From Nocardioidaceae bacterium (GTDB taxonomy: Bacteria > Actinomycetota > Actinomycetes > Propionibacteriales > Nocardioidaceae): 64,000 bases of DNA. The translations under genes were made by a program, and so were the position numbers. Positions 1 through 8,319 of this stretch are shown piece by piece (within the stretch, counting starts at the first letter, position 1; every line of letters begins with the position of its first letter). The stretch is from NCBI GenBank assembly GCA_017744365.1, contig JAGIBL010000008.1:83884-147883 (forward strand), read 5' to 3'. The notes under the pieces were generated by a model that was given only the letters and a program-made list of their open reading frames with translations, made no database searches and was not told where the DNA came from.

Positions 1-83
1 GGCAGAGAGACGGTCTTCAAGCTTCAGTAGTGAGTCGCTTGCAACATCGGCCGACTCGAAACATTCTCTAGTTAGGTGCAATC
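1..83 (+). other. Leader of the island operon; possible end of an upstream gene
   Basis: One forward frame reads nine codons to a TAG at 28-30 and may be the tail of a gene lying outside the window. This cannot be confirmed from so short a piece. The rest is AT-richer leader sequence ahead of the first complete gene, with a weak AGGTG at 75-79 as the only ribosome-binding candidate. Confidence 0.25.
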
Positions 84-2018
84 GTGATGGATCCTCGGTG
101 GCAGTGGCAAAGAGCCAATCGGGCCTACGGCAACTACGGCAACGCCAACCAATGGACTGTAGGTTCTGGCTTCGAGTCCCTTGCCCGCGAGAGCGCCCAG
201 AACTCGAATGATGCACGCCTTTCGCGTGACGAGACTTCGGAGCTCGTCTACACCTTCATCCGCCTAGGGCCAGAAGCGCGTTCGAGGTTCGAGGCTGCGG
301 TCGGCTGGCCCATTCTGGTTGAGCATCTCGGCGCAATGGCCGACGTCGCAACGAGTGCAGTGGCTGCGGGTCAGATCAAGGCGGGCGTCGAAGCTCTTGG
401 CGAAAGCCACGACTTGCTCTTGCTACAGGTCTCCGACTACGGCTGCAAAGGCTTGACGGGACCAGAGTTCCCCGATGACGAGACTCCTGAGGATGAGTTC
501 GGCAACTTCATCAAGCTTTGCAGGCTCGATCTGTTCTCGGGAAAGGACAAGGCTGCGGGAGGATCCTTCGGGCTCGGGAAGGCGGTCTACTGGCGATTCT
601 CCTGGCTTCAGACCGTGCTGTTCAACTCGAGACTTAGGGCCGAGGACGCAGTTCAAGGCAAAGTGGCGAACCGCGTCTTCGGCGTAAATCAAGGCGTACG
701 ACACAAGGTCAATGGAAAGACCTTCGAGGGAAGGGGCTTCTTCGGCGCTTGCCAAGCAGAGGAAGCCGATGTCGAGTCCCTCTGGGCAAGCGACGAGCTT
801 GTTGAGGCCCTACATCTCGACCGTAAAGACTCTCGTCCGGGGACAACTGCCCTGCTGATCGGCTTTTACGATCCTGATCAGCCTGATCGGGGTCAGGCAG
901 GTGGCGATGGTCTATTGGAGGTCGCTCGCGCGTTGCGGTCCGGTATCGAGGAGAACTTTTGGCCCCTTCTCACGCGCGGGCGCATGAAGGTTTCTGTCGT
1001 GGTCGTCGATGATGGCGAAGTGCTGATGGACGAGATCGTCGACCCCGAGGACCAATACACAGAACTGGTGAAGGCGCTGAGACGCTTCGATGCTGGCGAT
1101 GTAGATGACAAACTCGAAGGCGAATACTCGATGGTGGTTCGCGACATCCCGATCCAGGTATCTCAGCGGGTCGACGGATTGCAGGATCACCCTCCATTCG
1201 AACATCGCGCCAAGTTGGTCGTGACGTTGTCTGACGGTGTTGCGGACTCCTTGGAGAATCAAGTGTGCTTGTTGCGGCAGCCAGAGATGGTAGTGCAGCG
1301 CATCCACCGAGAGTACGAATCGACGTTTCACGCTTTCCTTTTGGCAGGGGCATCGATCAATCCCGCGTCAGCTACCGAGAACGATTTGAGAGCCGATGAT
1401 TTTCTCCGTTTTGCTGAGCCGCCCGCGCATGATCAATGGATACCCGCTGGGTCGTCCCAAGCTAACCTGAACGGCAGATACCGCGCTCCGTGGATTCCGA
1501 ACCTGAAGGCCATCGAGGACGAGGTTGCGAAGGCGTTGTTCGAGCTCCTTGGAAGTCCTGTGAATGTTGCGGACAAGGGCCCCGAAGCAATACTCAAACA
1601 TCTCCGCTTCCTCCCGGGCGATCCCGGGGATCGTGGAGTCGGAGTCGGCCCGAAGGCGGGGCCATCGATCACCCTGACCGATTGGAAGGTCGTCGATGGA
1701 TGCTGGGATGTGGTGTTCTCCGTCAACGCTCCCAACAGGGCGGAAGGATGGAAACTCGATCCGAGGCTGAAGTTCGTAGGCCTCGACGGCAAGGGACAGA
1801 CCGTCGAATGGCAGAAGATCGAAGTCGTGAGCGACGGAGAGGTTGTTGATGAACGCTCGACAGTATTCGTGAAGCCGAAGCCCAGGAAACGCAGAGTGAC
1901 GTCGGTGTTCAAGGGGCGATCCGTGGTCGACCTTCCGATCCCCGCTGAGGAAGCAGCGATCGACGTGCTTGTTGGGAAGGTGCATCCACTACCTGCGGTG
2001 AGGGAGGACGGACAGTGA
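84..2018 (+). CDS. GHKL (MutL/MORC-type) ATPase of a restriction or defence island
   Basis: A 644-residue protein with a Bergerat-fold ATPase at its N-terminus. The N box is ESAQNSNDA with E36, N40 and D43. The G1 box is SDYGCKGL (D118, G120, G123). The G2 box is GGSFGLGK near 159-166. The remaining ~400 residues match nothing I can name. Prokaryotic MutL/MORC-like ATPases are known in operons with C5 methyltransferases and Vsr nucleases, and both follow here, so I infer an ATP-driven clamp or sensor role in DNA restriction. The start is GTG 84 or ATG 87, since the first two codons are GTG-ATG. The gene overlaps the next by 4 bases (GTGA), implying translational coupling. Codon use is less GC-biased than in the chromosomal genes from 7559 on. 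Confidence 0.8.
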   Translation: MMDPRWQWQRANRAYGNYGNANQWTVGSGFESLARESAQNSNDARLSRDETSELVYTFIRLGPEARSRFEAAVGWPILVEHLGAMADVATSAVAAGQIKAGVEALGESHDLLLLQVSDYGCKGLTGPEFPDDETPEDEFGNFIKLCRLDLFSGKDKAAGGSFGLGKAVYWRFSWLQTVLFNSRLRAEDAVQGKVANRVFGVNQGVRHKVNGKTFEGRGFFGACQAEEADVESLWASDELVEALHLDRKDSRPGTTALLIGFYDPDQPDRGQAGGDGLLEVARALRSGIEENFWPLLTRGRMKVSVVVVDDGEVLMDEIVDPEDQYTELVKALRRFDAGDVDDKLEGEYSMVVRDIPIQVSQRVDGLQDHPPFEHRAKLVVTLSDGVADSLENQVCLLRQPEMVVQRIHREYESTFHAFLLAGASINPASATENDLRADDFLRFAEPPAHDQWIPAGSSQANLNGRYRAPWIPNLKAIEDEVAKALFELLGSPVNVADKGPEAILKHLRFLPGDPGDRGVGVGPKAGPSITLTDWKVVDGCWDVVFSVNAPNRAEGWKLDPRLKFVGLDGKGQTVEWQKIEVVSDGEVVDERSTVFVKPKPRKRRVTSVFKGRSVVDLPIPAEEAAIDVLVGKVHPLPAVREDGQ

Positions 2019-2956
2019 CGGCGCGCTTTGCGTGGCCTCAATTTCGCTCGCCATGGATGCTCCAAGTATCGGTTGGGTCGGTCGACGGGGATGCAAGCGT
2101 TCCTTCCGGAATAGTCGACGAGGCAGCTCGCCGTGTTCGCCTGGATCTGCTCAGTGACTGGACCGAAGCATCCCTCAGCCTCGACTTGCGAACTACAGAA
2201 GGCTCACCGAGTGGGGTGCAGGTGGATTCGGCGACCGTTGTGATCTCGGCGCCGCGAGCGAATTTCCGTTCGCCAGTTCGTCTCGATAGGGATGAGGATG
2301 GATTTGTAGCAACTACTGCAGTTCGCAGGGAGTGGCTTGCGGGTGTTGCAAGTGTCGAAGCGCTGGTCCTCGATGGCCCGCCGAAGATGCACGTCATCGG
2401 TCAAGCAGACCCGTGGACGATGGTGATCGATCCTGTAGACGCGCCCCGCCCGCCCGGCGCGCCCCCGATTGAGATCCGCTGGGTGGATTTCACGGCTCCC
2501 GAGGCCAAGCATCTTAACGCCACCTACGGCTCTTATGCGCTCGTCGACTTCCGCGAGCCGAAGCCTGTCCTATTTCTGAATCGGGGGATCAGGGGACTGC
2601 AAGAGATCCTCGAGGGAAGTGGCCATAAAGAGAAGCGGAGGTTGCGTGAGCTTCTGGGCAGCAGCATCGCGAAATACACAACTGAAGCATTGTTTCGAGA
2701 GGCATGCGCGCAGGCGGAGGGCCTCATGGATGATGATGGCGGAGTGAACTTGCCGAGTGATCGCGTGCTTGCGGATATCTTGCGCGCTGTAGCCGGCGAG
2801 GTGCCGTCAGTCGAGACGGTGGATGAGCTGCTGACCTCACTGCAGAGCGAGGTCGAAAGACGGAAACTGTGGTCGGAGATAGACCATGCGATCGACAGAC
2901 TTAGCGGCAACGCCGGGGTTGTTGCCGGCGTCCTTGGGGAGGTCTGGAGTGTCTGA
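2015..2956 (+). CDS. Uncharacterised second protein of the GHKL ATPase operon
   Basis: A 313-residue soluble protein without signal peptide or membrane segment and with no motif I recognise. The N-terminal ~150 residues look beta-rich. The C-terminal ~110 residues look helical and charged, ending in a Gly/Val-rich tail. The GTG start overlaps the ATPase stop, with AGGGAGG at 2001-2007 as ribosome-binding site. It is sandwiched in an overlapping three-gene operon, so it is probably an obligate partner of the ATPase. No nuclease signature is visible. Function unknown. Confidence 0.75.
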   Translation: MTARFAWPQFRSPWMLQVSVGSVDGDASVPSGIVDEAARRVRLDLLSDWTEASLSLDLRTTEGSPSGVQVDSATVVISAPRANFRSPVRLDRDEDGFVATTAVRREWLAGVASVEALVLDGPPKMHVIGQADPWTMVIDPVDAPRPPGAPPIEIRWVDFTAPEAKHLNATYGSYALVDFREPKPVLFLNRGIRGLQEILEGSGHKEKRRLRELLGSSIAKYTTEALFREACAQAEGLMDDDGGVNLPSDRVLADILRAVAGEVPSVETVDELLTSLQSEVERRKLWSEIDHAIDRLSGNAGVVAGVLGEVWSV

Positions 2957-3815
2957 GACCGAGGTGTTGATGCGCGCCACTCATGTTTTCGACGCTGGCG
3001 ATCATTCGAAGCTATCCGACGGCCAATCACTTTCAGAAGAGTCGACAGAGAAGGTCGTGCGCGAGGGAGGTAAGACTGTCGATTTGACGGCGTTCCGCGA
3101 TCTGATGCGCGACTTCACGACTCGTGTCGCCAAGGGGGAGTGGTCGAGCGATCGATCGGAAAGTGATCGCTGGCTGGCGCCACGGCTTCATTACGCGCTA
3201 CGACTGACGCGCGCTGAGGCAGCGGATCGATTCCTTTGGCACTGGCTCGCCTGCGTTCCCTCCCGGCAATACGTCGTGTGGCGCTGGGACGGAGCTAAAG
3301 GTGTGACCGACGATCGCTGGTTCGGCCCGGTCCACAAGCAGGCTCTGGCCAGGCTGTGGTGGGGAGCGGAACTATTCAGGGATGGTGCAGACTACAACCC
3401 GGTCGAGCGGGCCTTCATCAGGCAGGACTTCATCAACAGCTATCTTCACCGCCCTATCGCGCGATGTCGCTCCTTCGGGTTGGGCATCCTGGACGTTCTG
3501 ACGACCTCAGAAGGTAGTGCGCTCAAGGCTGCCGAGGTGAATAACGTTGCGAGGGTCCTCAACCTGATTACAGCTGGAAGCCCCCCGGAAGCCCGTGTCG
3601 GGTTCCAGGCGGATGACCTAGTCGCATACGGCGATTGGGCCACCTCTAAGGCGCGGCCGCAGGTTGATTGGAGTGATCTGCCGCTTGGGCCCTCCGCATT
3701 TGATACGACCGAAGGATCGATTCGAGGAGGGCGCGCCCTGGCACAACATGGACTCGAGGTCGCGCGGGAGCGTTATGGGACGAAGAGAGCTACCCAGGCC
3801 CGTGAGAACGCCTAG
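2949..3815 (+). CDS. DUF6339-like accessory protein of the defence operon
   Basis: About 288 residues. I chose GTG 2949 because GGGGAGG lies 6 bases upstream (2936-2942) and the resulting 8-base overlap suits the operon; ATG 2970 is the alternative. The protein is helical and rich in Trp and Arg, with patterns such as DRWLAPRLHYALRLTR and RRYVVWRW-like text (QYVVWRWDG) recalling DUF6339, a family I associate with GHKL-ATPase/methyltransferase islands. That assignment is from memory. No catalytic motif is visible. Its stop overlaps the stop of the convergent methyltransferase gene inside the palindrome CCTAGG. Confidence 0.65.
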   Translation: MSETEVLMRATHVFDAGDHSKLSDGQSLSEESTEKVVREGGKTVDLTAFRDLMRDFTTRVAKGEWSSDRSESDRWLAPRLHYALRLTRAEAADRFLWHWLACVPSRQYVVWRWDGAKGVTDDRWFGPVHKQALARLWWGAELFRDGADYNPVERAFIRQDFINSYLHRPIARCRSFGLGILDVLTTSEGSALKAAEVNNVARVLNLITAGSPPEARVGFQADDLVAYGDWATSKARPQVDWSDLPLGPSAFDTTEGSIRGGRALAQHGLEVARERYGTKRATQARENA

Positions 3816-4915
3816 GCGCGCAACGCGTCGGTGAGTAGTCGGCCAATCGCAGCTCCAAGGGCTATGGGCACTGCGTTGCCGATTTGGCGCGCGATCTGGA
3901 CTTTAGAACCGACCCATCGATAATCATCGGGAAACCCTTGAATCCGCGCGGCCTCGCGATGAGTGATTGCCCGATGCTCGGACGGATGAAGGTAGCGGCC
4001 CTTCTCTGGCTTGAAGAACTCGGTCCGTATTGTGACTGAAGGGCGATCCCATCGGAGCCTACCCATGACGTCTCCGGCTCCTGATTGGTGCTTTCGCCAG
4101 CAGGGAGCAAGCAGCTGATCGGGGATATCGAACCGATTTCCGCCCGCAGGGATGTGCGCAAACCGGCGGAGAGATGTGTCTTCGTAATGGCGTGTCACGT
4201 GCAGTTCGGTCGAGCGGAAGCGCCCCGGATGCATCCTGCCCTCATGCTTCGTCCACCGGTCCGGCAGGTCGATGACGTGTGTTGGTGCCCGCAACCTGCC
4301 GATGACCTGACGCACCGTAACCCATTGTGGTTCGGAGTGGGTCGGCGCGGGGAATCCGGGAAACTCCAAATCGCGGTGATGCCCGATTACGATCACTCGT
4401 TTACGTATCTGAGCAGCCCCGAAGTTGGCTGAGTTCAGGACCTTTGCCTGGAATGCATAGTCCTCGAGCAGTCCACCTGATTCACACTGGCGCGCAAATT
4501 CGACTCGCTGTTGAGACGATAGAAACTGGGGGACGTTCTCAAGAACGAAATACTTGGGAGCGGCGCGTTGTACGGTTTCGGCGTATTGCCACCATAGGCT
4601 GTTCCGCTTGTCGTTGACGTCTTGCTTGCCGAGAGCGGAGAACCCTTGGCATGGCGGTCCGCCGATCACTACGTCGGCCTCCGGAACTTCCTCGCTGGTG
4701 AGCCATTTCTCGATCGGTCCGGTAAATACGGAGCCTGCGCCGTGATTCGCGCTATACGTGGCGGCCGCCGCAGGATCTGACTCGACTGCCCGTATTGTGG
4801 TGAAGTCAGCGGTGTGAGAAGAAGTGCGCAGACCTTCAGAAAGTCCGCCAGCTCCGGAGAAGAGATCGAGCACTCGCACAGCTGGCCTGGTGCCGCCAGT
4901 CTGCTCCCGCTCCAT
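3812..4915 (-). CDS. C5 cytosine DNA methyltransferase
   Basis: A 367-residue DNA (cytosine-5) methyltransferase that methylates cytosine using S-adenosylmethionine. The motifs appear in canonical order: motif I DLFSGAGGLSEG, motif IV GGPPCQGFS with the catalytic Cys, motif VI ENV, motif VIII QIRKR, a variable target-recognition stretch, motif IX with AARIQGFPDDY, and motif X QIGNAVP. The length is normal for a solitary or type II Dcm-like enzyme. I chose ATG 4915; a TTG at 4945 would add ten residues. The gene is head-to-head with the Vsr gene and tail-to-tail with the ATPase operon. It presumably protects host DNA from the island's nuclease. The recognition sequence cannot be read from the protein. 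Confidence 0.93.
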   Translation of the reverse strand: MEREQTGGTRPAVRVLDLFSGAGGLSEGLRTSSHTADFTTIRAVESDPAAAATYSANHGAGSVFTGPIEKWLTSEEVPEADVVIGGPPCQGFSALGKQDVNDKRNSLWWQYAETVQRAAPKYFVLENVPQFLSSQQRVEFARQCESGGLLEDYAFQAKVLNSANFGAAQIRKRVIVIGHHRDLEFPGFPAPTHSEPQWVTVRQVIGRLRAPTHVIDLPDRWTKHEGRMHPGRFRSTELHVTRHYEDTSLRRFAHIPAGGNRFDIPDQLLAPCWRKHQSGAGDVMGRLRWDRPSVTIRTEFFKPEKGRYLHPSEHRAITHREAARIQGFPDDYRWVGSKVQIARQIGNAVPIALGAAIGRLLTDALRA

Positions 4916-4966
4916 GGTAGCGAGAGTAGCCACCGCAACCCTCAAGGATTGGCATCTTCTTGCAGA

Positions 4967-5410
4967 ATGGTCGGCGTGTCGCAGAAGGCCCGTTCACGCA
5001 GCCTCGCCACCGACGAGGCAACGTCGCTGCGGATGTCCAGTCAACGAAGCCTCGGAACTAAACCGGAGCTCGAGCTTCGTCGGCTTCTCCACGCCCGAGG
5101 GCTACGCTACCGCGTCAATGTCGCGCAACCCGGGATGCCGCGCCGCCGAGTCGATGTGGTGTTCTCTCGGGTCAAAGTCGCTGTCTTCGTCGACGGCTGC
5201 TTTTGGCACGGTTGTCCTCAGCATGCGACGTGGCCGAAACGAAACAGCGACTGGTGGGCGGAGAAGCTCACGCGGAACGCTCAGCGTGATCGCGAGACGA
5301 CTGAAGCGCTGGAAGTGCAGGGATGGACGGTCGTGCGTGTCTGGGAGCACGAGGACCCCAAAGAAGCTGCCGATCGCATCGAGTCGGTGGTGAGAGGGAA
5401 GAGCCTCTGA
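4967..5410 (+). CDS. vsr: Very short patch repair (Vsr) endonuclease
   Basis: A 147-residue protein matching the usual ~150-residue Vsr length from ATG 4967; in-frame codons upstream overlap the divergent methyltransferase gene. The hallmark is the block VFVDGCFWHGCPQH, which contains the two metal-site histidines, after an Asp in RRVDVVF. The ending VVRVWEHE is also typical. Vsr nicks T:G mismatches left by 5-methylcytosine deamination, so it fits the adjacent C5 methyltransferase. It is divergent from that gene with only ~50 bases between starts. In GHKL-ATPase islands, Vsr-like proteins may instead act as the restriction nuclease; the sequence cannot separate these roles. Confidence 0.92.
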   Translation: MVGVSQKARSRSLATDEATSLRMSSQRSLGTKPELELRRLLHARGLRYRVNVAQPGMPRRRVDVVFSRVKVAVFVDGCFWHGCPQHATWPKRNSDWWAEKLTRNAQRDRETTEALEVQGWTVVRVWEHEDPKEAADRIESVVRGKSL

Positions 5411-5448
5411 TTTCCAAAGTCGCGTCAGCCTCTAGCCGGTGGCGTCCC

Positions 5449-7170
5449 TCAGGTCCAACCAGCAGACCTTCGCCGCTCTGGCGGGGGCACCGGAGGCTTT
5501 CCGTGCATCTCGATCGCGTCGAAATGGAGAACATAACGGCCGGCTTCGACTTGACGTGGAACTAGATCAAAGTCAGCACCCTGCTGGGGCATCGGGAAGG
5601 AAACGAGCGCGTCGATGAACGCGCGGAGGTTCGGCTGCGGTAGAACTTGCTCGACGAGGCGTAGCGACGTTGTACGAATGTCGCTGTCGGATCCGGCGGC
5701 AGTGCTGTCGAGCTGTTGGGCGGATCCGACCCACCAGCTGAACGCTGTTGACTCGGGTAGGTCCCAACCACGGGGCCAATCCGGAGTTGCGTTTCGCGAC
5801 GCCAGGGCGTCACGGACTTGGCCGAGCTGCTTGCGACCAGAGGCGAAGTGCGCATCAACCTTTGCACCCTCGACGAGAGTGGCGGCGTCGATGGGCCATT
5901 TTGTCTCGAATACCACCGCAAAAGCACGCGTGCGGTCCCACGCGACAACGTCGAGATCGCCGAGAGTCCGCCCAGTTGCGTCCTTCACGCGAACACGCTC
6001 CGCCACTTCACACTCCGGTATTGACCTAAGCCGTTGCCCCCAGCGGCGCGCACGGTCACCGAGGACCCTGCCCAGGCCGCCGGTCCGACCAGGATCCGCG
6101 CTGGCGGCTCTGAGTAGCGTGCGTTCGAATCCCACCGGAGACACCAGAGGTGCCGGGATCATCAGCAGATCTCGATGAGGGATCAGGGGAGCAGAAACCG
6201 GGCTGCGTCCCTTCGCGTATCGCGTCAGATCCACGAAAGCTCTAGCGACCGGCGCATCGACGTAGCGTTGGAGCAGTCGCTGGAGATTATGCGGCTTGAT
6301 CCCCCAGACAAGAGATGCCTCGCTCTCCAGATGGATGGCACAGAGCTCGTTGATGAATAGCTGTGCGATCAGGACGGCATAACAGGCCCGAGCCTCATCG
6401 AGAGTCAGTCCGCCGAGGTCCGTGTCGCTGGGGACGGACGTTCCTTGTTCTTCCAGCATTGCGTGCGCATCCCGCCAAGCCGATCGGCGCAGGGACTCGG
6501 GGAGGTCATGGACCCTATGGGGATGACCGCGGTTCGCAACGAACCAGGCTCTGATTTGGCTCAGGTCTTGGGGTGCGCTCTGCGGATTGAGGATCGTCAC
6601 CTGCTCCAAAAGTATGTCAAGTACCTCTACGTCGGCGCGGCGATGGTTACGGATCCAGATATGCCGTCCTCGCGCATCTCGAATGCTGACGTCCCCTGTG
6701 ACTAGGCCGAAGCGAATCGCGTCGAGCGCCTCCCAATCCGCAGCAAGATCGCAGGCAATCTCGATGTCCTTGAAGCCAATCCCTCGTGCGATCGTTCGGC
6801 GGCCCCTCCGTCGCTGACGCCCACGTTGGGGGTTGGATGGGTGTGATGGGGGGACAGGAGACGGCCGATTGGTGCCGTGATCCGCATTCCATCTGACCAT
6901 CGATTGTGCGGCGTGGGTGAAGCGTTCGACGGACCGAGTGGACTCCCGCAAGTGATCGGGTGCCCTGAGCGCAGGATGAAGGCCCTCGCGTGCTAGCTGT
7001 TCGATCCGTCGCATCGCAAGCAACTTGAGCATCGTTGGAAGCGCGTCTGTACCGGAGTGCCAGATTGCAAGATCCGCAGGCATACGTGCAATCAGCTCGG
7101 CCAGTTCTGCTTCTTGCACGAGGCAAGTGTGGCGCACCCGCTCGCGTTGATACATGAGATCGTGGGTCAC
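5449..7170 (-). CDS. Large protein with PD-(D/E)XK-like nuclease motif
   Basis: A 573-residue protein from GTG 7170; ATG 7155 is an alternative start. Most of it is unrecognised and apparently helical, with a basic Pro/Arg-rich linker near residues 100-130. Around residues 404-425 it reads GDLDVVAWD, then ten residues on FETKW, giving D405/D407 and E422-x-K424. This is the arrangement of PD-(D/E)XK nucleases, and I infer a restriction-type nuclease fold. The gene is convergent with vsr and transcribed separately from the ATPase operon. Composition matches the island. Function is inferred from one motif and position only. Confidence 0.65.
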   Translation of the reverse strand: MTHDLMYQRERVRHTCLVQEAELAELIARMPADLAIWHSGTDALPTMLKLLAMRRIEQLAREGLHPALRAPDHLRESTRSVERFTHAAQSMVRWNADHGTNRPSPVPPSHPSNPQRGRQRRRGRRTIARGIGFKDIEIACDLAADWEALDAIRFGLVTGDVSIRDARGRHIWIRNHRRADVEVLDILLEQVTILNPQSAPQDLSQIRAWFVANRGHPHRVHDLPESLRRSAWRDAHAMLEEQGTSVPSDTDLGGLTLDEARACYAVLIAQLFINELCAIHLESEASLVWGIKPHNLQRLLQRYVDAPVARAFVDLTRYAKGRSPVSAPLIPHRDLLMIPAPLVSPVGFERTLLRAASADPGRTGGLGRVLGDRARRWGQRLRSIPECEVAERVRVKDATGRTLGDLDVVAWDRTRAFAVVFETKWPIDAATLVEGAKVDAHFASGRKQLGQVRDALASRNATPDWPRGWDLPESTAFSWWVGSAQQLDSTAAGSDSDIRTTSLRLVEQVLPQPNLRAFIDALVSFPMPQQGADFDLVPRQVEAGRYVLHFDAIEMHGKPPVPPPERRRSAGWT

Positions 7171-7172
7171 TG

Positions 7173-7439
7173 ATGACCCGGGAGGCTTGGGACGCCGCCC
7201 TCGAGGAGTACTACGCCGAGCACGACAGGGTGGGCACTGACGCGGACGCGCGCGGACCGGCCCTGCTAGTGATCGACCGCGGCGTCATCGAGGGCGGCGG
7301 CCGCCGCTGGCGGGTCCGGCAGGCCCTCGCCGACCCGGAAGGTCACCACGACTGGGTGATCGAGGCCGAGGTGGACGCCGACGCCTCCGACGAGCTGGGC
7401 GACCTGGTCCTGACGACCACGGCGATGCGGCGCCTCTGA
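7173..7439 (+). pseudogene. Detached C-terminal fragment of a DUF3516 helicase
   Basis: An 88-codon open frame whose product aligns end to end with the last ~83 residues of the helicase encoded at 14320-16845. About four in five residues are identical, and there is a small insertion near residue 37. The ATG corresponds to an internal Met of the full gene. Everything upstream of that Met is missing and replaced by the lower-GC island. No ribosome-binding site is evident, and the first codon lies two bases from the start of the divergent gene. I read it as the stump of a second helicase copy left at the island border, though an expressed small protein cannot be excluded because the frame is intact. 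Confidence 0.7.
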
Positions 7440-7471
7440 CGGGCGAGACCCCGGGACAAACCCTTGCCCCC

Positions 7472-7493
7472 GTGTCCCTGGGCCCCGGGACAC
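7472..7493. promoter_or_regulatory. 22-bp palindrome upstream of the membrane protein/two-component genes
   Basis: The arms GTGTCCC and GGGACAC flank a GGGCCC centre, making 20 of 22 positions self-complementary. A partial half-site GGGACA lies upstream near 7453. It sits 66 bases before GTG 7559 and after the helicase fragment, so it may be an operator for the downstream genes or a terminator hairpin. There is no T run. Confidence 0.35.
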
Positions 7494-7558
7494 CGGGCCC
7501 GGCACTGTCTGGTCACTGCCGGAGGCGACGTGCCCCGGCCGACCAGAAAGGAAACACC

Positions 7559-8290
7559 GTGTCCACTCATGTCGCCACCAGCAACCCGGTCCGCTCCGAC
7601 GTCCGAACCGTCGCAGGCGAGCCCACCGCGACCACCCGCAGCAGCTCCCGCCTCTGGGCCCTGGCCGGGCTCGGCGCCGGTGTCCTGGGCGCCGCCACGA
7701 TCGTGACCTCCTCGATGGTGGACGTCGTCTACCGCGAGGAGTTCAAGGGGACCACCGACGGCATCTCGAAGGCCCTGGAGGACAAGGCCGGCGTGATGTT
7801 CGCCTTCCACAGCGTCACCACTCTCGGCGCGATCCTCATGGTCGTGTTCGCGGCCGGTCTGTTCCGTCGGCTGCGCCGCGGCGCGGGGGACTCGATCGCC
7901 CCGACGGTCGCGTTCTCGGGCCTGCTCGGCACCGCGGTCGTCTCCGTGCTCGGCGCCGGCCTCGACACCGAGTTCATGATGGCCTACGCCACCGGGGACA
8001 ACGACACCGTGCCGGACTCCTCGGCCGCGATCTACAACAACTGGATCGGCACCATCCCGTGGGTCTGGGTGCTCGCCGGCCTGGCGGGTGTGGCGATCTA
8101 CGCCACCAGCCGCCTCGCGGTGGTGCCGCGCTGGATCGGTCGCGTCGGCCTGATCATGGGCGGTCTGGCGATGCTGCTCGGCATCTCCCCGCTGGAGTAC
8201 ATGGCCGGTCCGATCGCCGCGCTGTGGCTGATCGTCACCTCGATCGGCTTCCTGGCCGGGGACCGGGCGCACCGTTCCGCTCACGCCTGA
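7559..8290 (+). CDS. Uncharacterised integral membrane protein upstream of a two-component system
   Basis: A 243-residue protein. GTG 7559 is chosen because AAAGGAAA lies just upstream (7547-7554). After a ~30-residue polar N-terminus there are about five to six hydrophobic segments, including stretches near LWALAGLGAGVLGAATIV, ILMVVFAAGLF and WVLAGLAGVAIYA. The loop between the first two carries acidic and basic residues. No transporter motif is visible. It ends 30 bases before the sensor kinase and may be co-transcribed as an accessory membrane component. Confidence 0.75.
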   Translation: MSTHVATSNPVRSDVRTVAGEPTATTRSSSRLWALAGLGAGVLGAATIVTSSMVDVVYREEFKGTTDGISKALEDKAGVMFAFHSVTTLGAILMVVFAAGLFRRLRRGAGDSIAPTVAFSGLLGTAVVSVLGAGLDTEFMMAYATGDNDTVPDSSAAIYNNWIGTIPWVWVLAGLAGVAIYATSRLAVVPRWIGRVGLIMGGLAMLLGISPLEYMAGPIAALWLIVTSIGFLAGDRAHRSAHA

Positions 8291-8319
8291 TCGGCGGGCG
8301 AACTACGGTACGACCACCG

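Noticed and set aside
5573..7126. Several shorter frames overlapping the 573-residue island gene
   Set aside because: They lack domains and ribosome-binding sites, and the long frame contains a coherent nuclease-like motif.
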